Assembly (NCBI GenBank): GCA_021604105.1
Contig: BQIW01000015.1
Coordinates: 1 to 61,630 of the forward strand
Length of the DNA stretch: 61,630 nucleotides
DNA from: Nitrospirales bacterium
Lineage (GTDB): Bacteria > Nitrospirota > Nitrospiria > Nitrospirales > UBA8639
Direction of reading: 5' to 3'
Part shown: in pieces, positions 29,095-38,853 of the stretch
How positions within the stretch are numbered: the stretch's first letter is position 1
Layout of the letters: each line of letters starts with the position of its first letter
Position numbers and translations under genes: made by a program
Notes under the pieces: model-generated
What the model was told of the DNA's origin: nothing
The model's input: only the letters and a program-made list of their open reading frames with translations
The model's database searches: none

Positions 29095-29457
29095 ATGAGC
29101 GAGCCAAACCCAGCTCAAGATTTTTTTTGTTCATCTGAGACCGAGCGAACCTTAAAGGATCTTCGGGTTAAACGTAAAGGTCAGCCCGTGTATGTGATGG
29201 GTCATGAAGATCTATATAAGGGCAAGGAAGGAATATTTGAATTTTTTAACGTTCGGCTTGCCGTGGTCAAGTTTCCCGATGAAAAGTCCCTAGGATTCGA
29301 TCCCATTGATTTATTGTTGCCGTGCGAGATCAATGAGGACGGGGTGCCTTTTTTTGAGATTCGCTATTGTGAAACGTGCGATCAAGTTTTTCCTCTCACC
29401 GCATCTGAATTTTATGCCCCTGTTGAGCGGAAAGAATGTCCCGAGTGCGCGCCATAA
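29095..29457 (+). CDS. small zinc-ribbon protein of unknown function
   Basis: 120 residues from the ATG at 29095; a longer frame from 29044 lacks a ribosome site. The centre reads GKEGIFEFFNVRLAVVKFPD and LLLPCEINEDGVPFFEIRYC. The C terminus carries CETC, and 26 residues later CPEC, a probable four-cysteine zinc ribbon. I do not recognise a named family. It is soluble, with no signal peptide or membrane segment, and lies between the ArsC-like gene and nadK as a single unit. Confidence 0.75.
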   Translation: MSEPNPAQDFFCSSETERTLKDLRVKRKGQPVYVMGHEDLYKGKEGIFEFFNVRLAVVKFPDEKSLGFDPIDLLLPCEINEDGVPFFEIRYCETCDQVFPLTASEFYAPVERKECPECAP

Positions 29458-29678
29458 GTCTCTACTGCATTTAAAGCCTTCCCAACTGGTGGCTTGGCCA
29501 GAGCACTCTTCGTTTACTTCGCTTTTATCCCATCATCGATTTTTCATTGATACAATGGGCAGACTATCTTGGCGAATACACTGCAATGGGTGAAATCCCA
29601 GATTTGCCAGGTTATGAAGTTAAGGGGATAGTCACTCCTATTGGTTGTGTCGATTGTGGAAAGTCTTAAAGGCGGCAG

Positions 29679-30533
29679 TCACCCATCCCCCCATTTTAAT
29701 TTTGTGCGTAATACCTCAAAGTAGCTTCGTTCTGGAAAACGAATAAGATGCGTGCGGTGGTCTGAGGCTCGGACCTGCACAAGATCACCGGTCAGCATTT
29801 CCACTCCCACTTGGCCATCAATAGTTGCCATAGCTGGCTCTTGACTAGTCAGTTCAATGGTGATCGGCACATCACCCGGGGCAAGAAAGGGACGGTGAGA
29901 AAATGTGTGCGGGCAGATTGGATTGATCAGCAACACTTCCAGCCGTGGATCTAAAATCGGACCCTTTGCCGAAAGGGAGTAAGCGGTTGATCCTGTCGGG
30001 GTCGCGACGATCATTCCATCACCACGCAAGTTTGTCATAAATGCCTGATTTACCCATATTTTCGTGGCGATCATTCTGGCCAAATGTCCTTTACTTATTA
30101 CCACGTCATTTAACGCTGAGTAGGTACAGAGGATTTGATCACCCCTTTGTAACTGGACTTTTAACATCAAGCGTTTATCCAGTCGCCATTCTCCTGCGAA
30201 CACTTTCCCTAAGGCTGTGGGGAGATCGTCGAAGTTGATTTCAGTAAGAAAGCCCAAACCGCCCATATTGACTCCCAGGATGGGAATCCCTCGTTTTTCA
30301 ACAAGCCGGGCGCCGCTTAACATCGTGCCATCGCCACCTAATACAATGAGGAGGTCGGCTTCCTCGGCAATTTGAATGCGGGTGGGATTATCCGAGTGAG
30401 GAAATTCTTGTGTGGAATCAAGAATCACCGTTTTGTGATGTGCCACCAACCAATCGCGCAGATAGGAAACCTCCTGCAAAATATTGGGGGCGTTAGGTTT
30501 GATGATGATCCCGATGGTCTGGAAGATGGACAT
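29679..30533 (-). CDS. nadK: NAD kinase
   Basis: 284 residues. It phosphorylates NAD to NADP. Seen: IGIIIKPNAPNILQEV at the start, the catalytic GGDGTMLSGARL near residue 66, GVNMGGLGFLTEI, RGDGMIVATPTGSTAYSLSA near 165 and the C-terminal FSHRPFLAPGDVPI. Divergent from clpC, with a 327-nt shared upstream region. Confidence 0.97.
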   Translation of the reverse strand: MSIFQTIGIIIKPNAPNILQEVSYLRDWLVAHHKTVILDSTQEFPHSDNPTRIQIAEEADLLIVLGGDGTMLSGARLVEKRGIPILGVNMGGLGFLTEINFDDLPTALGKVFAGEWRLDKRLMLKVQLQRGDQILCTYSALNDVVISKGHLARMIATKIWVNQAFMTNLRGDGMIVATPTGSTAYSLSAKGPILDPRLEVLLINPICPHTFSHRPFLAPGDVPITIELTSQEPAMATIDGQVGVEMLTGDLVQVRASDHRTHLIRFPERSYFEVLRTKLKWGDG

Positions 30534-30730
30534 GTGCTTAAATTAAGGGTTAGTGTTATCAGGCGTCTGGATGGTAGTGTCTTCATTAATGTGATAGCAA
30601 GCAAGGAGTTTTTCGACAATTGTGTAAGCAATGTTAACCGTGTGCGGCACAAGGCTTTTCTTAGCCTATTTTGATTGGTAAACTAAAACATCATTTTCGT
30701 CGCTGGGGTCTCTCATTCACAGCTTCTGAC

Positions 30731-30760
30731 TTGACAGTTTTGAGGGTTCACGGATAGACT
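30731..30760 (+). promoter_or_regulatory. probable clpC promoter
   Basis: A perfect TTGACA (30731-30736), an 18-bp spacer and TAGACT (30755-30760, 4 of 6 matches). The leader would be about 90 nt and contains a 10-nt tandem direct repeat (ATAATAGACG twice, near 30797-30820). I see no clear CtsR or CIRCE operator. Confidence 0.55.
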
Positions 30761-30860
30761 GAAATTGTGAATTTTTATCGAATTTCTTTGTGGATAATAG
30801 ACGATAATAGACGAATGTGTGAGCGAAAAGTTTCGCGAATAATCGGCTAGAGGAGGTCCA

Positions 30861-33290
30861 ATGTTCGAACGATTCACGGATCGTGGTAGAAAAATCATCA
30901 TCCTTGCCAGAGAAGAAGCGGAACGGCACCAAAACGATTATCTGGGTACCGAGCATTTGGTTCTTGCGATTCTTCGGGAGTCAGACGGAATAGCCTTGAT
31001 GATCATCAAAAAAATGGGCCTCTCGCCGGAACAAATCCGCCTTGAAATAGAACGGAACCTCCCTGGAGGTGGGACAACGGTTACCTTCGGTGAAATCCCA
31101 TTTAGTCCCAGAGTGAAAAAAGTGATTGAGTATGGTGTTGAGGAGGCAAGGCTCCTGGGTCACAACCATATCGGGAGCGAACATCTACTCCTTGGCCTTC
31201 TTCGTGAGGAAGAAGGAATAGGGGGGAAAGTCCTTCGTAGTTTAGGGGCCAATCTTTTAACTGCTCGTCAGTTGACCGTCACATTCCTTCGAAAATCAGG
31301 AACCAGGGAGCGGGATAAAAAAAGTAGCACGCCTGCGTTGGATGAATTTGGTAGGGACTTGACGCAATTGGCTCAGGAGGGAACGTTGGACCCTGTAATT
31401 GGACGTTCAGATGAAATCCAAAGGGTTCTTCAAATACTCAGCCGTCGAACGAAAAATAACCCGGCGTTAATTGGAGAATCCGGAGTTGGGAAAACCGCTA
31501 TTGTGGAAGGTCTGGCTCAGCGGATCATTGGCTTGGATGTTCCAGACAATTTATTGAATCGTAGGGTCATTGCCTTGGATCTTGGCTCCTTGGTAGCAGG
31601 AACCAAATATCGGGGGCAATTTGAAGAACGTCTCAAGGTGGTGATGAAAGAAATTTCTCAAGCGGGGAATATCATTCTCTTTATCGATGAACTTCACACG
31701 TTAGTCGGTGCCGGTGCTGCTGAAGGATCCATTGATGCTGCGAATATGTTAAAGCCGGCTTTGTCTCGCGGAGAAATTCAATGCATTGGTGCAACGACCC
31801 TGGATGAATACCGGAAACATATTGAAAAAGATGGGGCGCTCAAGCGGCGGTTCCAGCCTATATATGTTCAGCCTCCTTCAGTAGAAGAGACTGTGCAGAT
31901 CATTCAGGGGCTTCGTGATCGATACGAAGAACATCATGGCGTTGAAATTACGGATGAGGCGGTTGAAGAGGCTGTGAAACTGAGTGAACGATATATCACC
32001 GACAGATTTTTGCCTGATAAGGCTATTGACCTTATTGATGAAACCGGTTCGCGAGCAAAGTTGCTAACGTATGCCCTCCCTCCTGAGTTGAAGTCCCTGG
32101 AACAGGAACTCAAAAGAGTCGCTCGTGAGAAAGAAGTGGCAATAGGGCTTCAGAATTTTGAGGAAGCCGTGAAGTTTCGCGAAGAGGAAGAGCGATTCCG
32201 CAAATTATTAGATGATTCAAAGCGTGATTGGAAGAAGAAGCAAGAAAAAAACAGGCCTGTTATTTCCGGTGAGGATGTGGCGTATGTTATTTCAAAAATG
32301 ACGGGGATTCCTCTCTTTAAACTTGAAGAAGAAGAATCTGAAAAACTGCTGCATATGGAGGAATATCTTCACAAACGTATTATAGGACAGGAAGAAGCCA
32401 TTTCTGCGGTGTGTCGGTCTATTCGTCGGTCGCGGGCTGGTTTAAAAGATGCCAAAAAACCCATTGGGTCGTTTATTTTTCTTGGACCAACGGGCGTAGG
32501 TAAGACCGAGTTGGCTCGCGCAGTGGCGGAATTCTTGTTTAATACTGATGAAGCATTAATCCGGGTAGATATGTCAGAGTACCAGGAGAAATTTACCAGT
32601 TCACGGCTATTTGGAGCCCCTCCTGGATATGTGGGATATGAAGAAGGTGGACAATTGACGGAGAAAGTAAGACGTCGTCCCTATTCAGTTGTATTATTTG
32701 ATGAAATTGAAAAGGCCCATCCGGATATTTTTAATGTGTTGCTGCAGGTACTTGATGATGGAGTATTGACGGATAGTTTAGGTCGGAAGGTGGACTTTAA
32801 AAATACCATTTTGGTGATGACCTCAAATTTGGGAACCCGATTCATTCAAAAGGGCGTATCTCTTGGGTTCCAGCGTGATGTAGAGGCTGAGCATTCTTCA
32901 CGGATGCGTGGTGAAGTCCTTGCCGAATTAAAGCGTCATTTCAGTCCTGAATTCTTAAATCGTATTGATGAATTAGTTGTCTTCGACCAACTCACGAAAG
33001 AACATTTGGTGAGTATCGTTGACATTCTCATTGGAGAACTCAATGGGCGTCTTGTGGAAAGAGGAGTATATTTAGATGTAACCGACGAGGTGAAGCAGTG
33101 GTTGATTGACGAAGGGTTTGAACAACAATACGGTGCCCGTCCCCTTCGCCGAACCATTCAACGCCAGCTGGGAGATCCTCTCTCCGAAGAACTGATTAAG
33201 GGCCGGTTTAAGGATGCCAAAAAGATTAAGGTTGTCTTAACCGATCAGACTCCGAATTTCATTGAAGAAGAGGTGTTAGCGAGTGTGTGA
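30861..33290 (+). CDS. clpC: ClpC-type AAA+ chaperone of the Clp protease
   Basis: 809 residues. It unfolds substrates and feeds them to ClpP. Seen: the double Clp N-domain (FERFTDRGRKIIILAREEAE, then the second repeat SPRVKKVIEYGVEEARLLGH), Walker A of D1 GESGVGKT and Walker B FIDELHTLVGAG, a UVR/M-domain segment (LQNFEEAVKFREEEERFRKL), Walker A of D2 GPTGVGKT, VLFDEIEKAHPDIFN and the C-terminal D2-small GARPLRRTIQR. The ribosome site AGAGGAGG is good. It is not clustered with ctsR-mcsAB, as it is in Firmicutes. Confidence 0.97.
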   Translation: MFERFTDRGRKIIILAREEAERHQNDYLGTEHLVLAILRESDGIALMIIKKMGLSPEQIRLEIERNLPGGGTTVTFGEIPFSPRVKKVIEYGVEEARLLGHNHIGSEHLLLGLLREEEGIGGKVLRSLGANLLTARQLTVTFLRKSGTRERDKKSSTPALDEFGRDLTQLAQEGTLDPVIGRSDEIQRVLQILSRRTKNNPALIGESGVGKTAIVEGLAQRIIGLDVPDNLLNRRVIALDLGSLVAGTKYRGQFEERLKVVMKEISQAGNIILFIDELHTLVGAGAAEGSIDAANMLKPALSRGEIQCIGATTLDEYRKHIEKDGALKRRFQPIYVQPPSVEETVQIIQGLRDRYEEHHGVEITDEAVEEAVKLSERYITDRFLPDKAIDLIDETGSRAKLLTYALPPELKSLEQELKRVAREKEVAIGLQNFEEAVKFREEEERFRKLLDDSKRDWKKKQEKNRPVISGEDVAYVISKMTGIPLFKLEEEESEKLLHMEEYLHKRIIGQEEAISAVCRSIRRSRAGLKDAKKPIGSFIFLGPTGVGKTELARAVAEFLFNTDEALIRVDMSEYQEKFTSSRLFGAPPGYVGYEEGGQLTEKVRRRPYSVVLFDEIEKAHPDIFNVLLQVLDDGVLTDSLGRKVDFKNTILVMTSNLGTRFIQKGVSLGFQRDVEAEHSSRMRGEVLAELKRHFSPEFLNRIDELVVFDQLTKEHLVSIVDILIGELNGRLVERGVYLDVTDEVKQWLIDEGFEQQYGARPLRRTIQRQLGDPLSEELIKGRFKDAKKIKVVLTDQTPNFIEEEVLASV

Positions 33291-33320
33291 TTGGATATAG
33301 GGATGGTCAAATCCTAGATG

Positions 33321-33363
33321 AAACCCTCAGGACCGCCAGTCCTGAGGGTTTTGTTGTTTTTTG
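33321..33363 (+). terminator. rho-independent terminator after clpC
   Basis: A 13-bp stem AAACCCTCAGGAC with GTCCTGAGGGTTT, a 5-nt loop and a following TGTTGTTTTTT tract, about 30 nt after the clpC stop. Confidence 0.93.
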
Positions 33364-33397
33364 TCAAATGAATCATGGCGCTGAAAAGGACATTTAA

Positions 33398-34447
33398 GTG
33401 ATTTTAGGAATTGAAACTTCGTGCGATGAAACAGCTGTGGCTGTGTTGGATGGGGAAGGTCGCATCCTTTCAAATATTTTGGATTCGCAGGTTGAAGTGC
33501 ATGCCCGTTACGGGGGAGTGGTCCCGGAATTGGCTTCGCGTCGTCATATGGAGTGTCTGGAACTTCTGACCATGGAAGCCTTGGGTCTGGCCAAGATTTC
33601 TCTTTCCCAATTAACCGGGATAGCCGTCACAAATCGTCCAGGATTGGTAGGGGCCTTACTCGTTGGAGTAAATTTTGCCAAAGCTCTGGCATATGCCACG
33701 AAAATACCATTGGTGACAGTGAATCATTTGGAAGGGCATTTGGCGTCCGCATGGTTATCCAATCCAAATTTGCCAACCCCAGCCATGGTCTTGATTGCGT
33801 CCGGGGGGCACACGCATTTGGCCTTGGTTCCTCGTCGTGGAGAATATCAGTTCATTGGATGGACAATGGATGATGCAGCGGGAGAAGCGTTTGATAAGGG
33901 CGCCAAAATGCTCGGGCTTCCTTATCCGGGAGGCCCGGCAATTGACCGACTTGCCGAGCAGGGGAATCCTCACCATGTCTCATTCCCCCGCCCAACTCTT
34001 CAAAACCATAATTTCAATTTCAGTTTCAGTGGGCTGAAAACCGCACTTCGATATTTTGTGCGGGATGAACAGCAAAAGGGGAATCCTCCATCACCTGTGG
34101 CTGATATCGCGGCCAGTTACCAGGAAGCTATTGTGGACGTGTTGGTAGAGAAACTTTGCCGCGCTGCCCGTCAATATGGTGTGAGAGGGATCTCGGTCGT
34201 GGGAGGAGTGGCTGCAAACTCTCGTCTTCGCCTGAAGCTTGAGGAGCGTGCTCGGACAATAGGGCTGCATGTGACTCTCCCTCCACGTGCGCTCTGTACA
34301 GACAATGGTGCCATGATTGCAGCGGCGGGATTGGAAAAACTCAAGCGCAAGGAAAGAGCCACATGGGAGGTGGATGCGATCTCTACGTTGCAATGTAAAA
34401 TCGATGGGTCCGCGATGGCTGAAGTTTCCCTTCAATGCCCCAGATGA
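33398..34447 (+). CDS. tsaD: tRNA N6-adenosine threonylcarbamoyltransferase
   Basis: 349 residues, GTG start after AAAAGGAC. It transfers threonylcarbamoyl to A37 of ANN-decoding tRNAs. Seen: ILGIETSCDETAVAVL, RYGGVVPELASRRHMECL, metal-binding NHLEGHLASAWL near residue 108, VLIASGGHTHLAL, GEAFDKGAKMLGLPYPGGP and GGVAANSRLR near 268. It begins a run of seven same-strand genes. Confidence 0.97.
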   Translation: MILGIETSCDETAVAVLDGEGRILSNILDSQVEVHARYGGVVPELASRRHMECLELLTMEALGLAKISLSQLTGIAVTNRPGLVGALLVGVNFAKALAYATKIPLVTVNHLEGHLASAWLSNPNLPTPAMVLIASGGHTHLALVPRRGEYQFIGWTMDDAAGEAFDKGAKMLGLPYPGGPAIDRLAEQGNPHHVSFPRPTLQNHNFNFSFSGLKTALRYFVRDEQQKGNPPSPVADIAASYQEAIVDVLVEKLCRAARQYGVRGISVVGGVAANSRLRLKLEERARTIGLHVTLPPRALCTDNGAMIAAAGLEKLKRKERATWEVDAISTLQCKIDGSAMAEVSLQCPR

Positions 34448-34468
34448 TCTCATAAAAGGAGAAGAGTC

Positions 34469-36172
34469 ATTCCTGTTGTTCTCGGTAATCTTCATGGGTT
34501 AAAGGCTAACCACATTAGCCGAATGGAGCGTCTCTACCGTCGACGGATCCCTTCAGAAAAAGTTGTGACCTCGGAGGTGGCTCGGGAATGTGCCGAACTC
34601 ACCTATGAGACGAGACGGCAAATCGGACTGTTGGTCAATCGACAAGGCCAAATTGAATCGGTTTTGATCGGTGACCACCACGAATTGGTTATTCCCCATC
34701 TTTCGCGGACCCGGTCAGGCCTTCGGTTGTTGCGAGGGGTTCGTTTAGTCCATACCCATCTGAACAATCAACCGCTGACCCAGGATGATCTGACCGATCT
34801 GGCTCTTCTACGGTTGGATTTAATAATTGCGCTCGGTGTGGGAAAGGATGGGGGCCTTCGTGATGTCTATGTGGCCCACATTCTTTCTAATCCCATTCAG
34901 GGACGAACCACGGTGGAGTTACCGCCCTGTGCCTTTCACTCGTTTCACTTGGATTGCCAGCAATTTATTCAATCATTAGAGCAAGAAATTGTTCGCTCGA
35001 ATCCAGGGTTACGGGAAGGTGTTCGGGAGGGGAGAGCGCTCCTCGTTAGTGTCAGCAAAGGGAGTGACGCTTCGGAGGAAGGCCGTCTCCAGGAATTACA
35101 AGAATTGGTGCGTGCTCAGGACGTAGAAGTTTTAGGGTGTATCACGCAACGTTTGGGGGCGATTCATCCGAAGTTTGTCGTTGGGTCGGGAAAGATGAAA
35201 GAGTTGGCGATTCGAGCGCTCCAATCAGGTGCCGATACCTTGATTTTTGATCAGGATTTAACTCCGGCCCAGGTACGAGGTATTTCCGAAATCACGGACC
35301 TGCGGGTCTTGGACCGGTCACAAGTGATTCTTGATATTTTTGCACGGCGGGCCCATTCCTCCATTGGAAAAATTCAAGTTGAGCTGGCACAGCTGCGGTA
35401 TTTGCTCCCACGACTTGCTCAGTCCAGTACGGCTCTTTCCCGGTTAGCGGGGGGGATTGGCACACGAGGGCCTGGAGAAACCAAGTTGGAAACGGATCGA
35501 CGTCGAGCAAGGGATCGTATTCAACGATTGGAGCGGGACTTGGAGTCTATGGCACATGGTCGGCAGGAGCAACGAAAAATGCGCAGGAAGCGAGGACTTC
35601 CTATCATTTCCATTATCGGCTATACCAATGTGGGGAAGTCGACTCTGTTAAATGCGTTGACACAGAGCCAAGTCTCTGTAAAGGATCGTGTGTTTGAGAC
35701 ACTTGATACGGTCAACCGGCGATGGTATCTACCTGGATTAGGCGACGTGATCCTGACAGATACCGTAGGATTCATCCGGGATTTGCCAAAAGACCTTATG
35801 GCGGCATTTCAGACCACCTTGCTTGAATTGCAAGAGGCCGATGTGTTGCTCCACGTGGTAGATGCCCATGTCCCCGATCCTGGGCAGCACATCATTGCGG
35901 TGGACAATATCTTGAAGGAATTGGGGCTTGAAAACATCCCATGCCTGCGTTTTTTTAATAAAGCCGATCTAATGGGGGAAGAAGACCTGCAGCTCCTCTG
36001 TCAGCGATATGGAGGAATGGGGGGATCGGCGTTACAAGATGCATCACTTCTTATGATTCGGCAGGAACTCACGTCCCTGCTTCGTGATCTTCAGGCAGAA
36101 GGTGGCAGGACGGGGAATGGTCAGGAAATGCCGCTCTATCCTCCTCCGGCTCCAGCCGAGACCTTTCCGTGA
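34469..36172 (+). CDS. hflX: ribosome-associated GTPase HflX, probable ATT start
   Basis: HflX binds 50S subunits and rescues stalled or heat-damaged ribosomes. Seen: the HflX N-terminal domain, FVVGSGKMKELAIRAL and DQDLTPAQVRGI, GTRGPGETKLETDRRRARD, G1 IIGYTNVGKSTLLNAL, G3 DTVGFIRDLP and a G4-like NKADL. An ATG exists at 34523, but family members normally extend further, with GN-GLK before ERLYRRR. That extension is encoded here in frame (GNLHGLKANHISRMERLYRR), with AAGGAG at 34456-34461 placed seven bases before an ATT at 34469. No ATG, GTG or TTG lies between. I therefore place the start at the ATT (567 residues); the ATG start would give 549. Confidence 0.9.
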   Translation: MPVVLGNLHGLKANHISRMERLYRRRIPSEKVVTSEVARECAELTYETRRQIGLLVNRQGQIESVLIGDHHELVIPHLSRTRSGLRLLRGVRLVHTHLNNQPLTQDDLTDLALLRLDLIIALGVGKDGGLRDVYVAHILSNPIQGRTTVELPPCAFHSFHLDCQQFIQSLEQEIVRSNPGLREGVREGRALLVSVSKGSDASEEGRLQELQELVRAQDVEVLGCITQRLGAIHPKFVVGSGKMKELAIRALQSGADTLIFDQDLTPAQVRGISEITDLRVLDRSQVILDIFARRAHSSIGKIQVELAQLRYLLPRLAQSSTALSRLAGGIGTRGPGETKLETDRRRARDRIQRLERDLESMAHGRQEQRKMRRKRGLPIISIIGYTNVGKSTLLNALTQSQVSVKDRVFETLDTVNRRWYLPGLGDVILTDTVGFIRDLPKDLMAAFQTTLLELQEADVLLHVVDAHVPDPGQHIIAVDNILKELGLENIPCLRFFNKADLMGEEDLQLLCQRYGGMGGSALQDASLLMIRQELTSLLRDLQAEGGRTGNGQEMPLYPPPAPAETFP

Positions 36173-36873
36173 GGGGTCTTGCTTTACCGATGAGTCGTCT
36201 CAGGACAGCACGACGGCCGATGGAATCGCCGGCAGTAGCGAAAAAGCGGGTCCGTCGTATCCTTGACGCATTGGATCAATCCGTTCCCGACGTGAGAGTA
36301 GAATTAGATTCCTCCAATCGGCTTGAGTTGTTGGTGGCCACAATTCTTTCGGCCCAATGCACAGACCAGAGGGTCAACCAGGTGACCCCGAACCTGTTTG
36401 CCCGCTATCGCACGGCACAGGATTATGCCAGTGCGGATCCACCCGAATTAGAAGCGCTCATTCGCACAACGGGATTTTATAAAAATAAAGCGCGTCATCT
36501 TATTGGGTGTGGTCAAGCTCTGGTGCAGCGTTTTCACGGGATGGTGCCAGGAACGATGAAGGACTTAACCTCCCTGCCCGGCGTTGGACGAAAAACAGCC
36601 AATGTTATTTTGGGAAGTTCTGTGGGAGAACCTGCCGTTGTGGTCGATACTCATGTGAAGCGGGTAGCCAATCGCCTCGGTTTGACGAAAAGCCAAGACC
36701 CGACCAAAATTGAAGAGGATCTTCAGCGCCTCCTACCCCAATCGAAATGGACGAATGGGGCTCAACGTCTCCTGCTTCATGGGCGATATGTGTGTTTGGC
36801 TAGAACGCCAAAGTGTGCTCATTGTGTGCTCAATTCAGACTGTGAATGGGAAGGAAAACGAAAGCCAACATGA
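36169..36873 (+). CDS. nth: endonuclease III (AP lyase / DNA glycosylase)
   Basis: 234 residues from a GTG overlapping the hflX stop; an ATG at 36190 is an alternative. It removes oxidised pyrimidines. Seen: LELLVATILSAQCTDQRVNQ, the helix-hairpin-helix LPGVGRKTANVIL with catalytic Lys near residue 142, VDTHVKRVANRLGL with catalytic Asp, and the 4Fe-4S motif C-x6-C-x2-C-x5-C (CLARTPKCAHCVLNSDC) at the C terminus. Confidence 0.96.
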   Translation: MRGLALPMSRLRTARRPMESPAVAKKRVRRILDALDQSVPDVRVELDSSNRLELLVATILSAQCTDQRVNQVTPNLFARYRTAQDYASADPPELEALIRTTGFYKNKARHLIGCGQALVQRFHGMVPGTMKDLTSLPGVGRKTANVILGSSVGEPAVVVDTHVKRVANRLGLTKSQDPTKIEEDLQRLLPQSKWTNGAQRLLLHGRYVCLARTPKCAHCVLNSDCEWEGKRKPT

Positions 36874-37748
36874 AAAGTATGACCGGTTTTGGAAAACGAG
36901 AGTCGCTTTGTCAGGGAACCATGGTGGGGGTTGAAGTTCGTTCGGTGAATCATCGATTTTGCGAGATGATGGTGCGTCTGCCTAAGGCTCTTTCTCACAT
37001 GGAGTTGGAACTTAAAGAGCAAGTCAAGCGAACCTGCGAGCGTGGTCGCATTGAATTGACCGTGACCATGAATGGCGGAGGGTCTGGAGCTATTAGGACT
37101 GTCCAATTAGATCGCGCCATGGCACAACGGTATATTCAAGGGTTGCGGGAGTTGCAACGGGAATTCAAGCTGAGTGGAACGGTGGATGTGAATGTGGTGG
37201 CAGGGTTTCGGGATCTATTTTCCACAAGTGAGGAATCCCCCGTGATCAAGGATGTGCCGAAGGTCGTTGAGGGGTTGGTACAACGTGCATTGACGGATTT
37301 AGAAAAAATGCGCAAGAAAGAAGGCACGGCTTTACAAAAAGATCTCTTGCAGCGGGTTCAGATAGTCGAAGAACGGCTTCATGTGGTTCAGCAACGCATT
37401 CCTTCTGCACTGCAGGTGTCCGCTGATCGTTTGAAAGCTCGTGTCGCCAAATTAGTAGAAGGCGAGCGGGTGAACGACGATCGAATTGCTCAAGAAATAG
37501 CCATGTTGGCGGAACGATCGGATGTGACGGAAGAATTAACCCGGTTGCAAAGTCATGTGACACAATTTCGTTCCACACTCAAATCCAAAGGCCCGGTGGG
37601 CAAGCGGCTTGATTTTCTTCTCCAAGAAATGGGAAGGGAAGTCAATACCATCGGATCAAAAGCGAGCGACTCCGAGATATCCGGGCAGGTTGTGGAGTTA
37701 AAGAGTGAATTGGAAAAAATCCGTGAACAAGTCCAAAATATTGAATAA
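36870..37748 (+). CDS. yicC: YicC/YloC-family endoribonuclease
   Basis: 292 residues. The start ATG at 36870 overlaps the nth stop, and MKSMTGFGKRESLCQGTM is the family N terminus. The C terminus has GKRLDFLLQEMGREVNTIGS and KASDSEISGQVVELKSELEK, the conserved DUF1732 part. YicC family members in E. coli and Bacillus are metal-dependent RNases. Its place directly before gmk is conserved across bacteria. Confidence 0.95.
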   Translation: MKSMTGFGKRESLCQGTMVGVEVRSVNHRFCEMMVRLPKALSHMELELKEQVKRTCERGRIELTVTMNGGGSGAIRTVQLDRAMAQRYIQGLRELQREFKLSGTVDVNVVAGFRDLFSTSEESPVIKDVPKVVEGLVQRALTDLEKMRKKEGTALQKDLLQRVQIVEERLHVVQQRIPSALQVSADRLKARVAKLVEGERVNDDRIAQEIAMLAERSDVTEELTRLQSHVTQFRSTLKSKGPVGKRLDFLLQEMGREVNTIGSKASDSEISGQVVELKSELEKIREQVQNIE

Positions 37749-37777
37749 CCACTCGATGTCATAACGTCGGAGGAACG

Positions 37778-38383
37778 GTGGGGAAAACGGGAAAAAAATT
37801 GTTATTTGTTGTATCAGGGCCTTCTGGAGTGGGGAAGTCAACGCTCTGCCGCCATATTTTGAAGACCATTCCCGACATTCGCCTTTCGGTTTCCTACACC
37901 ACGCGGAAGCCACGGTCGGGCGAAACGGATGGCAAGGAGTACAAGTTTATTTCGGAAGCGGAGTTTCACACAAAGATTTCCGAGCACGCGTTTGCTGAAT
38001 ATGCCGAAGTCTATGGACGATTATACGGAACACCCTGGAAGGAGTTGGAACAGGAGTCCGGTTCAAACACGGATATCTTGTTGGACATCGATGTCCAGGG
38101 TGCGCGGCAGGTCATGAAAACGCTTCAAAAAGCCGTGACCGTGTTTATTCTGCCTCCTTCATTAGAAGTGCTTCGGACCCGTCTGGTTGAACGAGCAACG
38201 GATACAACAGACGAGCAGGAGCGTCGGTTTCGGAAATCCCAGGATGAGATGCGGAGCTATTCGGAATACCACTATACGATTCGAAATGAAACCTTGGAAC
38301 AGGCCATCCAGGAACTCCAATCCGTCATTATGGCTGAACGTGTGCGAACCACTCGAATCGATGCCGCACATGTGTTTCGATAA
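37778..38383 (+). CDS. gmk: guanylate kinase
   Basis: 201 residues, GTG start after GTCGGAGGAACG. It phosphorylates GMP to GDP. Seen: P-loop VVSGPSGVGKSTLCRHIL near residue 12, SVSYTTRKPRSGETDGKEY, HAFAEYAEVYGRLYGTPW and DIDVQGARQVM. It is the second gene of the conserved yicC-gmk-rpoZ-coaBC run. Confidence 0.97.
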   Translation: MGKTGKKLLFVVSGPSGVGKSTLCRHILKTIPDIRLSVSYTTRKPRSGETDGKEYKFISEAEFHTKISEHAFAEYAEVYGRLYGTPWKELEQESGSNTDILLDIDVQGARQVMKTLQKAVTVFILPPSLEVLRTRLVERATDTTDEQERRFRKSQDEMRSYSEYHYTIRNETLEQAIQELQSVIMAERVRTTRIDAAHVFR

Positions 38384-38463
38384 TTGCTGCATTGATGGGA
38401 TTGTTTTGTGTAGACTATTCACCATGACCGTGGGTTTTTCACAGAAAGGAAAGAGGATATTCA

Positions 38464-38832
38464 ATGGATGCATTATCATTATTACCCCAACATCACCAAA
38501 AAGAATTTGATTCGCGGTATCGGATTGTGCTGATTGCCGCCCAACGGGCCAAACAATTGGTTCGAGGTGGAGAGCCGTATGGGGCCAGTAAATTTTCGAA
38601 AGACACCTCAAGAGCCCTGGAAGAAGTGCTCAACGGGCAGGTTCCATATTTAATTGGCCAGGAAGCTAAAGAGGCCATTAAAAATGCCAAACGCGCGAAT
38701 GAACGTCCTATTGATCCGGCTCTTTACGCACAGCCGGATGAAAACGCGCAAGAGATCAAAAAAGAATTGAGTGTGTATATTGATGACACGGCTCAACATC
38801 TTGGCACGGTGGTCGAACCTGAAGAAGCATAG
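38464..38832 (+). CDS. rpoZ: RNA polymerase omega subunit
   Basis: 122 residues. Omega helps assemble beta-prime into RNA polymerase. Identification rests on YRIVLIAAQRAKQLVRGGEP near residues 20-39, which fits the conserved R-x-x-hydrophobic-x-x-x-x-A-x-R-A-x-Q-L element, and on the position between gmk and coaBC. The protein is longer than the 91-residue E. coli form because of a middle insertion and an acidic tail. Confidence 0.88.
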   Translation: MDALSLLPQHHQKEFDSRYRIVLIAAQRAKQLVRGGEPYGASKFSKDTSRALEEVLNGQVPYLIGQEAKEAIKNAKRANERPIDPALYAQPDENAQEIKKELSVYIDDTAQHLGTVVEPEEA

Positions 38833-38853
38833 TTAAAAGCATTTGGCGAAAGC

